Assembly (NCBI GenBank): GCA_002401955.1
Contig: NVUQ01000005.1
Location: 1-64,000, forward strand
Reading direction: 5' to 3'
DNA: 64,000 bases
Origin: Flavobacteriales bacterium
GTDB taxonomy: Bacteria; Bacteroidota; Bacteroidia; Flavobacteriales_E; Vicingaceae
Below, piece by piece: positions 53,107 to 61,814 of this stretch. The position numbers and the translations under genes were made by a program. Each line of letters begins with the position of its first letter. The stretch's first letter is position 1. The notes below the pieces were generated by a model. The model was given only the letters and a program-made list of their open reading frames with translations, had not been told where the DNA came from and made no database searches.

Positions 53107-53136
53107 AAAAGGCCTAACATTTATATTAGGCCTTTT
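53107..53136 (-). terminator. Hairpin between precursor and lanC (attenuator candidate)
   Basis: AAAAGGCCTAACATTTATATTAGGCCTTTTTT; 7-bp GC-containing stem plus A/U extension. Confidence 0.75.
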
Positions 53137-53150
53137 TTGAATCTAACTAT

Positions 53151-53369
53151 CTATTTAGGTTGTGGCTGACACCCTGTACCTGGATGATTCAGAGGATTAT
53201 CTATTGAATACTGACAAGTTTGACCATTATTATCCGCATTTGTATCAGGATCATATCTGTGGTTAGACCACTTTAGTTTTAGTCCTGTTTTCCCAATCCC
53301 TCCATGAATATGATTCATATCATTAGAAGATAATGTTGCAATTGTTTGCTTATTTAATTTTAATTTCAT
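53151..53369 (-). CDS. lanA: Lanthipeptide precursor (GG leader), 72 aa
   Basis: MKLKLNKQTIATLSSNDMNHIHGG leader resembling Bacteroidota class I lanthipeptide leaders; core IGKTGLKLKWSNHRYDPDTNADNNGQTCQYSIDNPLNHPGTGCQPQPK. Confidence 0.88.
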   Translation of the reverse strand: MKLKLNKQTIATLSSNDMNHIHGGIGKTGLKLKWSNHRYDPDTNADNNGQTCQYSIDNPLNHPGTGCQPQPK

Positions 53370-53558
53370 ATTTCAATAATTTAAAGTCTACTTTAATATT
53401 TAACCTTTAAACTATATGTAGACTAAATACAGTTGTCAAGGTTGCATGAAATTATCAGTCTGCAAACAGATTCTTCATGACTTTAATAAAACGGTATTAC
53501 AGTACCATTTTAATATGGCACCAATTTATGTTCATACTGCTTAATATGTGTGATAAAA

Positions 53559-53591
53559 TTTTTTAACGGTATAAAGAGTTTTTTAACGGTA
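53559..53591. promoter_or_regulatory. Candidate tandem LytTR-type operator in lanA/sensor-kinase divergent promoter
   Basis: TTTTTTAACGGTA twice at exactly 20-bp spacing; minus-strand half-site ACCGTTAAA fits 8/9 of an AgrA/LytTR-like consensus. Confidence 0.5.
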
Positions 53592-53631
53592 AATAATGAA
53601 CTGAAATCAAATTAGTATTTTCGTCAAAATT

Positions 53632-56535
53632 TTGATTTTTAAATTTTACCATATCATTTGCTTTTTCATATTAATTAATTGCTCAATTAAGGGGCAATTA
53701 TATGAAAATAATAAAATAAACTATGGTACAGATGATGGCTTGCCTAGCTCAGAATGTTATGAAATAATACAAGATAGCAAAGGTTATATTTGGTTTGGTA
53801 CAGATAGAGGTGTTGTAAAATACAACGGATATGAGTTTAAAGTGTTTACAACCCAGGATGGCTTAAACAACAATGTAGTGTTTCATATTGCAGAAGGTGC
53901 TGACGGTAAAATATGGTTTTATGATAAAACGCATCAATTAAGTTATATGCATAATGATAGTATTTACCCTTATAAATACAATCATTTGCTTAAAGAACAC
54001 ATCAATGAAATATCTAGAACATTTGGGATAACTATAGCTGATAATAATACCATTTACTTTAGTTTCTCTAGTGCGAAGAATGAAAATATAAAAGGGATTA
54101 CAGATGAGGGGATTGTATTGTATAATCCAAGATCAAGTAATTTTTTGTTTAATCAGGTAAACAAAAAAGTAACAATTAATTATAATGCATATAATTTTAA
54201 ATATGTTGACCACTCTAAAAATCTTGTACAATACAGTGTTTGTTATAAAAACGAAAAAAATGAGTTAACAAATTCTATTACTCATAATCCTAATAATACG
54301 TTTATATCAGTTTTAAGAGCTACTACAGATCTTAAGTCTTTGTGGTTTAGTCATCATAATAAACTCTTTGAGTTGGATGAAAATGGAAATATAAATGAAT
54401 TGTATTCATTTAATGAGGGGATTATAGAGCTTGAAATTGATAAACATGGAAACCTTTATATTGGCTTATTGTATAGTGGATTATGGGTTTTTCCGAATGC
54501 AAATACTAAAAATAAATATAAGTTAATTGATAATTGTTCCGTTTCTGGATTTGTAAGAGATAAAAATGGAGGAATATGGATAAGTACTTTAGAAAAAGGG
54601 GTCTTTTATTACCCATCAAATTCATTTTCTAACTACACCCCTTCAAAGGGTAAGAAAATTGATGGTATTGGAGGGGCTGATAATAATATTGTTTATAGTA
54701 CAGAGAAAGGAGAACTGGTTAATCTTACAACGAATAAGCCACTGAAATTAGAAAAAAATAGATCAAAACCTATAAGGAATATTATTACATTAAATAAAGA
54801 GAGTTTTATTGTAACAGCAGATAGAGCCTTGAGTTATTTCTATTTCGATATTAATAAAAAACCAATTTTATTACCAACATCATGCAATGACTGGTTGAAG
54901 GTAAAGAATAACTTATATGGTGTTAATGATGGGAATATATATCAAGCTTTTAAAAACGATTATCAATCAAATCTTTTATTTAGAGGAGACATTAAGTTTA
55001 ATTGCTTGGAAAGTAATTTTGATAATTCTAATATATTACTAGGTTCAAACAAAGGGATTTATCAATATGCTAATGATACTTTATTTAGATGGAAAAAGGA
55101 TGAACCCTTGTATGAGACAAGAGTTTCGGACATGGCATTGTTTAAGAACAATATTCTTTTTTCTGCTACAAGAGGAAATGGGTTGATAGTCCATGTAAAA
55201 GACAGTACACCCTACATTATATCTGATAAACAAGGGCTAATTAGTAATGAATTAGATAATATATACATAAATGGCAATCATGTTTATGTCTTATCAAAAG
55301 AAGGCATGAGTTTATTAAGTTACGATGGAGAAAAGTTTAAGATTACCAATTATACAAACAATAACGGTCTTTTAAGTAATGAGGTAAATGGTGTTTTTGA
55401 ACATGATGATATGGTTTGGGTAGCGACAAATAAAGGAATTACAAGGTTTAATTTATTACAACAAAAAAGTAACATATTTAACTCTCCGGTTTATTTAACA
55501 TCATTTAAAGTATTAGATCAAATTATTGATAATAAACAACAGATCACTTTGGCACATCAAGAAAATGAGATTGAATTTTCTTATGAAGCTATTTCTTTTG
55601 CAAGTAAAGGGAAAATTAATTACAAGTATCAAATGGAAGGGATGGATAATGATTGGGTGTTTACACAATCAAGAAGATTAAGATATCCTCGCTTACCCTC
55701 TGGAGATTTTGAGTTTAACATTTCATATCAACATCCAGATAAAACTTGGTCAGAACCAATAACATTGTTTAAAATAACGAAAAACAAACCAGTGTGGGAG
55801 AAATTATGGTTTTATATATTAATTATAATTGCTTTTGTGGGAATTGTTTTGTTGGTAGTTCAACGATATATTAAAAAAATTAAAAAAGAGGATGAAATAA
55901 GACAAAGAATAACTGATCTTGAAAGACGAGCGCTACAAGCTCAAATGAATCCGCATTTTATTTTTAATTCGTTAACATCAATACAAAGTTTAATTGCACA
56001 ACACAATAATGAAAAAGCTGAATTATTTTTAGTAAGATTTTCTCGATTGGTAAGAACAGCACTAAATCAATCTTCAACTTCTTATGTTGTTTTGGCAGAA
56101 GAGTTAGAATTGATAAATAATTACATTGAGATAGAGGCTTTAAGATTCTCTAATGCATTTGATTGGTTTATTAAGATAGAAGGTGATATAGAAGTTGAAG
56201 GGATAAAAATACCACCAATGGTTATACAGCCTTTTATAGAAAATGCCATTGAACATGGTTTACTTCCTTTAGATAAAAAAGGATTAATAAATATAAGTTT
56301 AAAAAGAATTGATGATTCCATGCTACAATGGAGTATAGATGATAATGGAGTAGGAAGAAAAGTGGCGGGAACTAAACACAAGAAAAAAGGTAGAGAATCA
56401 AAAGGAATAAAATTAGTTAAAGACCGTTTATTTATTCTTAATAAAAAATCAACTGTTAAATTTGAAGATTTAATAGATGGTGAACAATCAAAAGGAACAA
56501 AGGTAATTTTAACTATACCTTATCAAAATGGATAA
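53632..56535 (+). CDS. Two-component propeller (Reg_prop/Y_Y_Y) sensor histidine kinase, LytS-type
   Basis: GTDDGLPSSECYEIIQDSKGYIWFGTDRGVVKYNG; YKYQMEGMDNDWVF; LQAQMNPHFIFNSLTSIQSLI; TTG start. Confidence 0.9.
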   Translation: MIFKFYHIICFFILINCSIKGQLYENNKINYGTDDGLPSSECYEIIQDSKGYIWFGTDRGVVKYNGYEFKVFTTQDGLNNNVVFHIAEGADGKIWFYDKTHQLSYMHNDSIYPYKYNHLLKEHINEISRTFGITIADNNTIYFSFSSAKNENIKGITDEGIVLYNPRSSNFLFNQVNKKVTINYNAYNFKYVDHSKNLVQYSVCYKNEKNELTNSITHNPNNTFISVLRATTDLKSLWFSHHNKLFELDENGNINELYSFNEGIIELEIDKHGNLYIGLLYSGLWVFPNANTKNKYKLIDNCSVSGFVRDKNGGIWISTLEKGVFYYPSNSFSNYTPSKGKKIDGIGGADNNIVYSTEKGELVNLTTNKPLKLEKNRSKPIRNIITLNKESFIVTADRALSYFYFDINKKPILLPTSCNDWLKVKNNLYGVNDGNIYQAFKNDYQSNLLFRGDIKFNCLESNFDNSNILLGSNKGIYQYANDTLFRWKKDEPLYETRVSDMALFKNNILFSATRGNGLIVHVKDSTPYIISDKQGLISNELDNIYINGNHVYVLSKEGMSLLSYDGEKFKITNYTNNNGLLSNEVNGVFEHDDMVWVATNKGITRFNLLQQKSNIFNSPVYLTSFKVLDQIIDNKQQITLAHQENEIEFSYEAISFASKGKINYKYQMEGMDNDWVFTQSRRLRYPRLPSGDFEFNISYQHPDKTWSEPITLFKITKNKPVWEKLWFYILIIIAFVGIVLLVVQRYIKKIKKEDEIRQRITDLERRALQAQMNPHFIFNSLTSIQSLIAQHNNEKAELFLVRFSRLVRTALNQSSTSYVVLAEELELINNYIEIEALRFSNAFDWFIKIEGDIEVEGIKIPPMVIQPFIENAIEHGLLPLDKKGLINISLKRIDDSMLQWSIDDNGVGRKVAGTKHKKKGRESKGIKLVKDRLFILNKKSTVKFEDLIDGEQSKGTKVILTIPYQNG

Positions 56536-56538
56536 TTT

Positions 56539-57294
56539 ATGAAAGTTGTAATTATTGATGATGAAGAAAATTGTAGGATACTTCTTGCACATAAAATTAA
56601 TAAATATTGCAAAGAAGCAACGATTGTAGGTGAAGCTTCTAGTGTGAAAACAGGTGTTAATTTAATTAATGAAAAAAAACCTGATCTAATTTTTTTAGAC
56701 ATCCAAATGAATGATGGTACTGGTTTTGATTTGTTAAATAAAATAAAAGAAATAAAATTTAAAATAATTTTTACAACTGCATTTGATCAATATGCGATTA
56801 AAGCATTTAAATATTCAGCCATTCATTATTTATTGAAACCTCTAGATTACATTGAATTGATAGATGCGTTTAATCGGGCAACAAAAGAAGTAAATTATCA
56901 GGAACAAACAAAGGGGTTTTTAAATTCGTATCAAAATGGAAATTTTGATACAATTTGTATAAGAACAGAAGATAACCTTTATAAGTTGCTCTTATCAGAA
57001 ATTGAATTAATAGAAGCAGAAGGAAGTTATTGTATTTTTAATTTAGAGGATAAAAAAAAGATAGTGATTTCTAAATCATTAAAAGAATATGAACAAATAT
57101 TGCCTCATGAAAATTTTGTAAGAGTACATAGATCATACTTAATTAATTTTAATTTTATTAAAGAATTTGACTACAAAAATTCCGATATAAAGTTGAAATC
57201 AGGAAAAAGGGTACCTGTTTCTAGAAGAAAGAAAAACAACTTTTTAAAAATGGCTTTAGATACAAATCATATAGAGCTAAAAAAGAAAAATTAA
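56539..57294 (+). CDS. LytTR-family response regulator
   Basis: Receiver KVVIIDDEENCR...LIFLDIQMNDGTGFDLL...HYLLKPLDY; LytTR IELIEAEGSYCIFNLEDKKKIVISKSLKEYEQILPHENFVRVHRSYLIN. Confidence 0.93.
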   Translation: MKVVIIDDEENCRILLAHKINKYCKEATIVGEASSVKTGVNLINEKKPDLIFLDIQMNDGTGFDLLNKIKEIKFKIIFTTAFDQYAIKAFKYSAIHYLLKPLDYIELIDAFNRATKEVNYQEQTKGFLNSYQNGNFDTICIRTEDNLYKLLLSEIELIEAEGSYCIFNLEDKKKIVISKSLKEYEQILPHENFVRVHRSYLINFNFIKEFDYKNSDIKLKSGKRVPVSRRKKNNFLKMALDTNHIELKKKN

Positions 57295-57300
57295 GGAGAA

Positions 57301-57645
57301 CTATTTATCTCCACCAGTTTTCTTTTTACCAGGCTTAACACCTAGTTTTTTCTTCTTAACAAATTTAGCGTTCTTCTTAGCCATAATAGCTTTCTTTTTG
57401 TCTAATTCTTTTTGAGCTTTTCTAGCACCTTTTTTAGGGTTTTTAAAGTGTTTATTTTGTTTTTGGTATTCTTTTGCGATTTGAATACTTGGTGCTGTTT
57501 TATTATTTAGACCTGTATTGTATACACCTTTTTTATTTTTGTGCGACCTACCACTAAACATAGTGTTTTGATCTAACTTACTTTTGCAAGATCCTAATAG
57601 CATTAAAATAAGAATAACTCCTATAAGTTTTGTGATTATGTTCAT
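57301..57645 (-). CDS. Small Lys-rich lipoprotein, unknown function
   Basis: MLLGSCKSK lipobox; highly basic C-terminus. Confidence 0.6.
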   Translation of the reverse strand: MNIITKLIGVILILMLLGSCKSKLDQNTMFSGRSHKNKKGVYNTGLNNKTAPSIQIAKEYQKQNKHFKNPKKGARKAQKELDKKKAIMAKKNAKFVKKKKLGVKPGKKKTGGDK

Positions 57646-57667
57646 ACCTTTTTCTTTTTTATAAAAG

Positions 57668-57781
57668 TGTCAGTTCGAGTGAAATTCTCTAAGAATTTAG
57701 TATCGAGAACAAACTTTTAAACTAGTTGGTTCTCGATATTATTTTTCTTCGTTACACTTCTAAAAATCACTCGAACTGACA
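57668..57781. repeat. Best-preserved dispersed nested-palindrome element
   Basis: Perfect 14-bp ends TGTCAGTTCGAGTG/CACTCGAACTGACA; inner TATCGAGAAC (57701-57710)/GTTCTCGATA (57729-57738). Confidence 0.9.
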
Positions 57782-57802
57782 ATGATTTTTAGAAGGAACT
57801 CA

Positions 57803-58456
57803 TTATTTTGTATTATACTCCTCTAATAACGCATAAATATCGCTAATTAGTCTGTCAACGTCTTTTTTTGATGTTCCATCATAAAAACCTCTTAGTCTTT
57901 TTTCTTTATCCACCAGCACAAAATTTTCGGTATGAACAAAGTCATTAACACCACCATCACCTTCGGTTATCGCTGCAAAATAGGTCTTACGTGCTAAATT
58001 ATAAATCTGTTTTTTATTACCAGTTACAAAATTCCATTTATCCGCAGAAACACCCAAGTCTGTTGCGTATTTATTTAACACAGGAACAGAGTCGGCCTCA
58101 GGCATAACAGTGTGTGATAAAAAAGAAATAGCTGGATTTTCAGTAAACTCATCATAAACACGATGCATTTGTTTGGTCATTTTAGGGCAAATAGTAGGGC
58201 AGGTTACAAAAAAGAAATCGGTAACGTAAATTTTATCTTCATAATTATTTTCGGTTACTTCTTTACCATTTTGGTTTGTTAAGTTAAAAGAACCAACCCT
58301 ATGAAATTTATCAACGTTTCTAATTGATTCATCCACCAATTCAGGATTAAGGTCTGCCGGATTAAAAACCTTTAAAACCTTAGGCTCATCTATCATAAAA
58401 TAAGCAATAGTAATTCCTACTATTGTTATTAAAACTGCGGGTAAAAATCGTTTCAT
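57803..58456 (-). CDS. SCO1/SenC family protein
   Basis: VTDFFFVTCPTICPKMTKQMHRVYDEF CxxxC; conserved His (DFVHTENFVLVD). Confidence 0.9.
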   Translation of the reverse strand: MKRFLPAVLITIVGITIAYFMIDEPKVLKVFNPADLNPELVDESIRNVDKFHRVGSFNLTNQNGKEVTENNYEDKIYVTDFFFVTCPTICPKMTKQMHRVYDEFTENPAISFLSHTVMPEADSVPVLNKYATDLGVSADKWNFVTGNKKQIYNLARKTYFAAITEGDGGVNDFVHTENFVLVDKEKRLRGFYDGTSKKDVDRLISDIYALLEEYNTK

Positions 58457-58457
58457 G

Positions 58458-59930
58458 TTACTTTATCTTTCTAGCTTCTTCCCTACCTATAACTGTCTTT
58501 AAAAGAGCAGCATCTAATTTTTTAGCAATAATAGTTTTCGATTTATCCAACAAATAAAGCTGAGGAGTAGTATAAACATCATAAGTGATGTTGTAGTTTA
58601 AACTTTTTAAATCAGTAAGCCCTTTAATAATATAATCAGTCGCTTTTTGTTGATCTTCATACACTTCTTGTGGAACAGCAACATTAATAAAATCTAAGTT
58701 GTAGTCTGTAATAAATTTTTTCCATTGGGCATTATGATGTGAACTTACTGAATACACTTTAATATCTATTGTACTTTTAACAGAATCGATGTAATGAGCT
58801 AGTTTCGGAAGTTCTTTCTTACAATGTCCGCAATCGGGATCCCAAAAAATAAGTACAGTATATTCCGACTGAACATCTCTATACATATTTATCCAATTGT
58901 TACCACTAGTATCTAATAAACTTAAATTAATAGCTGGTTTACCAATAATAAGCGGAGCTATTTTTCTTGCCCTGTCTTGTACTTTTTCTATTTGTGCAGA
59001 ATCTGCCCAATAAGCTAAATCATGAGTGTAATAATTTAAACCAATGTGAGAAAATATCCCATCCATTCCCATTATTTTCGATTTTTCATAATAACTTAAT
59101 AAGTGATGAACTGTATATTTAAAAATGTCTTTATTGGCCTTAGATTTTCCTATAATAATATCAACCTCTTTAATAATTGAATCTGGCATTGGATACACAA
59201 TTTTTTGAAAATACTTCTCTAACTTATTGTGGTAAAGAGGGGTGTAGTTAATTCTTGCATCAGAAAAATCTACATCATCCCAAAAATGAGTTTTAACATA
59301 TTGGTATTTTAATAATCTTTTTAAAGAGTCGCTTTTAATATCATTGTATTCAGGAGCTTGGGGCTCTTTCATTGTTTTAAATATTTTAGAAACAAATAAA
59401 TTTGGATATTCTTTTATAATATTTAATCGATACTCAATTATATCATCACCAATTTGAATAAGTTGCTCATTAATTTTTGTTTTCTCTTTATCAGATGTTT
59501 TTTCTGCCATAAGTTTCTCTCTTAGTGGTTGAGAAGCTTTTTGTTTTCCAGTAATAAATTTTAAATGTTCAAAAAACACCTCATTTTCTTTCGATTTTTT
59601 AATTTTCATGTTTTGGATGTAATCCAAAGTGTCTGTTTCTAAATCAATAAGAGATTCATCGTTAATTACAAGTTCAAACAATAACTTACCACCTGTGTAT
59701 ACACCGTAAATCCCCCCATGGTGAGGCTCATTGCCTTCAAAAATTACAACTCCAGAACTGTTAAATTGAGCTGTATCTTTATAGTACCGTTGCTGTCCGA
59801 AATAATTAATCAGGTAGCACGCAGTATCTTGCATGCCATCAATTTTTATTTTTATTTTATATCCTTTATTTTCGGAGTATCCTGCCAAAGAAATGCTTAG
59901 CATTAACAGAATAGATAAGATTTTCTTCAT
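58458..59930 (-). CDS. Thioredoxin-like (TlpA-type) thiol:disulfide protein
   Basis: YTVLIFWDPDCGHCKKELPKLAHYI. Confidence 0.85.
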   Translation of the reverse strand: MKKILSILLMLSISLAGYSENKGYKIKIKIDGMQDTACYLINYFGQQRYYKDTAQFNSSGVVIFEGNEPHHGGIYGVYTGGKLLFELVINDESLIDLETDTLDYIQNMKIKKSKENEVFFEHLKFITGKQKASQPLREKLMAEKTSDKEKTKINEQLIQIGDDIIEYRLNIIKEYPNLFVSKIFKTMKEPQAPEYNDIKSDSLKRLLKYQYVKTHFWDDVDFSDARINYTPLYHNKLEKYFQKIVYPMPDSIIKEVDIIIGKSKANKDIFKYTVHHLLSYYEKSKIMGMDGIFSHIGLNYYTHDLAYWADSAQIEKVQDRARKIAPLIIGKPAINLSLLDTSGNNWINMYRDVQSEYTVLIFWDPDCGHCKKELPKLAHYIDSVKSTIDIKVYSVSSHHNAQWKKFITDYNLDFINVAVPQEVYEDQQKATDYIIKGLTDLKSLNYNITYDVYTTPQLYLLDKSKTIIAKKLDAALLKTVIGREEARKIK

Positions 59931-60005
59931 AATTTTGAATTAATAAATAGATTTCAAATTTACCATTTAAAAACAAAGACTAAACCATTTTAACATTCTT
60001 TTAAC

Positions 60006-60803
60006 TTGCCTAAAATCCTTATCTATATTGTAATAATTATTCCAGCCATTTTAATTGGCTTGTGTATTGCTGTATATATATTTCAAGAACGATTAATATT
60101 TCATCCAGATATATTTTCGCATAAATATAAATACACTTTTAATATTCCTTTTAAGGAACGGAATTTTAAAACCGAAGATGGTAATACCCTTAATGCACTT
60201 TATTTTAAAGTAGAGAATGCTAAAGGTGTTGTTTATTATCATCATGGCAATGCAGGATCGCTTGCCTCTTGGGGAGAACGAGCAATAGATTTTACCAGTA
60301 AAGGATATGATGTTTTGATGTATGATTATAGAAGCTATGGTAAAAGCACAGGTAAAATAAAAAATGAAAAAATGCTTTTTGCCGATGCTTTATTAATTTA
60401 TAAAGAATTGCTTTATGATTATAAAGAACGAGATATTGTGGTTTATGGAACATCTTTAGGAACGGGAATAGCATCTTATATTGCTTATAACAATAATCCT
60501 AGAAATTTGCTTTTAGAAACACCATATTATAATTTCTATGATGTAGCTAAATTCCATTATCCTTATTTACCAAACTCCATTTTGTTGCAATATCAGTTTA
60601 AAACAGATAAGTATTTACCTCACATTAAAGGGAAAGTTTATTTGTTTCATGGCACAGAAGATGAAACAGTTCCCTATAATTCTAGCGAACGTTTAGCAAA
60701 GTTATCTGATAACATCACCCTATTTACAATTAAAGATGGTTCGCACAATAACCTCAATACATTTGAGGATTACCATAAGCGCTTAGGAGAGGTGTTAGAG
60801 TGA
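60006..60803 (+). CDS. Alpha/beta hydrolase (BEM46/ABHD13-like)
   Basis: VVYYHHGNAGSLASWGERA; VVYGTSLGTGIASYIA; HGTEDETVPYNSSERL; TTG start. Confidence 0.85.
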   Translation: MPKILIYIVIIIPAILIGLCIAVYIFQERLIFHPDIFSHKYKYTFNIPFKERNFKTEDGNTLNALYFKVENAKGVVYYHHGNAGSLASWGERAIDFTSKGYDVLMYDYRSYGKSTGKIKNEKMLFADALLIYKELLYDYKERDIVVYGTSLGTGIASYIAYNNNPRNLLLETPYYNFYDVAKFHYPYLPNSILLQYQFKTDKYLPHIKGKVYLFHGTEDETVPYNSSERLAKLSDNITLFTIKDGSHNNLNTFEDYHKRLGEVLE

Positions 60804-60838
60804 ATTTAATTAGAATTTTTTATCAGAAAGTCTAGTAG

Positions 60839-61714
60839 CTAATTAGGTCTCTTGTGTTTCCATCTTTTGTGCGACCATAACCAAATTTCAGGTTGTTGGA
60901 TAATATCTTGCTCTAATCGTTTAGTGTGCATTTCAGAAATTTCGCCTTTTTGCGTTGCTGCTGGGTTTTCGCAGAGTAAGTCTGTAGTCATTTCATAATA
61001 ACCACGTTTTACACGATTTACACTTACATAAATAACAGGGTAGTTTAGTTTAGTAGCAATAATTTCTGTTCCTAAAAAGATAGGAGTATCTTGTTTTAAA
61101 AAGGTTGTCCAATAAGCACTTTCAGGAGAAGGTGTTTGGTCAGCAATAAAAGCAGTAGCACTTAGTTCATCATCGTTTCTTAATCTTAACATGGTTTTAA
61201 AAGTTGCTGCCATGGGCATAATTTCAGTACCAAAACGAATCCTTTTTTTATTGATTAAACGGTTAAAATAAGGATTTTCTAAAGGCTTGTAAATAACGTG
61301 CAAGCGATAATTGGTGTTGTAAGCCATTTCGGCAGCAGCCAATTCGTAATTTCCAAAATGGCCCATTACAAAAATTACTTTCCGTTTCTCTTTATTAAAT
61401 TTATCTAAAAGACTAGTATCAGTAAAATGGCATCTTTTTATCATAGCATTTTTACTGATGGTAATTGACTTAATCATTTCAACTACCCAGTCGCAAAAAA
61501 AAGAATAAAATTCTTTACAAATTTTGTTAATCTCTTGATCTGATTTATCTGGAAAAGAATTCTTTAAATTTTGGAGTACCACTTTTTTACGGTAACCCAG
61601 AACACGGTAAATAATAATATACATAAAATCGGAAACCCTATAAAGCAACCAAAATGGCAAAATAGAAACCAAATATATAAAGGGAAGAGATATGTAATAA
61701 ACAATCGCTTGCAT
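60839..61714 (-). CDS. Lysophospholipid/lipid A (LpxL-like) acyltransferase
   Basis: VIFVMGHFGNYELAAAEMAYNTNYRLHVIYKPLENPYFNRLI; FIADQTPSPESAYWTTFLKQDTPIFLGTEIIA. Confidence 0.88.
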   Translation of the reverse strand: MQAIVYYISLPFIYLVSILPFWLLYRVSDFMYIIIYRVLGYRKKVVLQNLKNSFPDKSDQEINKICKEFYSFFCDWVVEMIKSITISKNAMIKRCHFTDTSLLDKFNKEKRKVIFVMGHFGNYELAAAEMAYNTNYRLHVIYKPLENPYFNRLINKKRIRFGTEIMPMAATFKTMLRLRNDDELSATAFIADQTPSPESAYWTTFLKQDTPIFLGTEIIATKLNYPVIYVSVNRVKRGYYEMTTDLLCENPAATQKGEISEMHTKRLEQDIIQQPEIWLWSHKRWKHKRPN

Positions 61715-61814
61715 TGTAGCAAAACTAACTAAAAAAACAGTGAATTGTATCGCCCTTTTTAATACTGTTTACAAGGGAATTGAGTTTTGGCATATCATTT
61801 GAAAGAGTGAAGAT

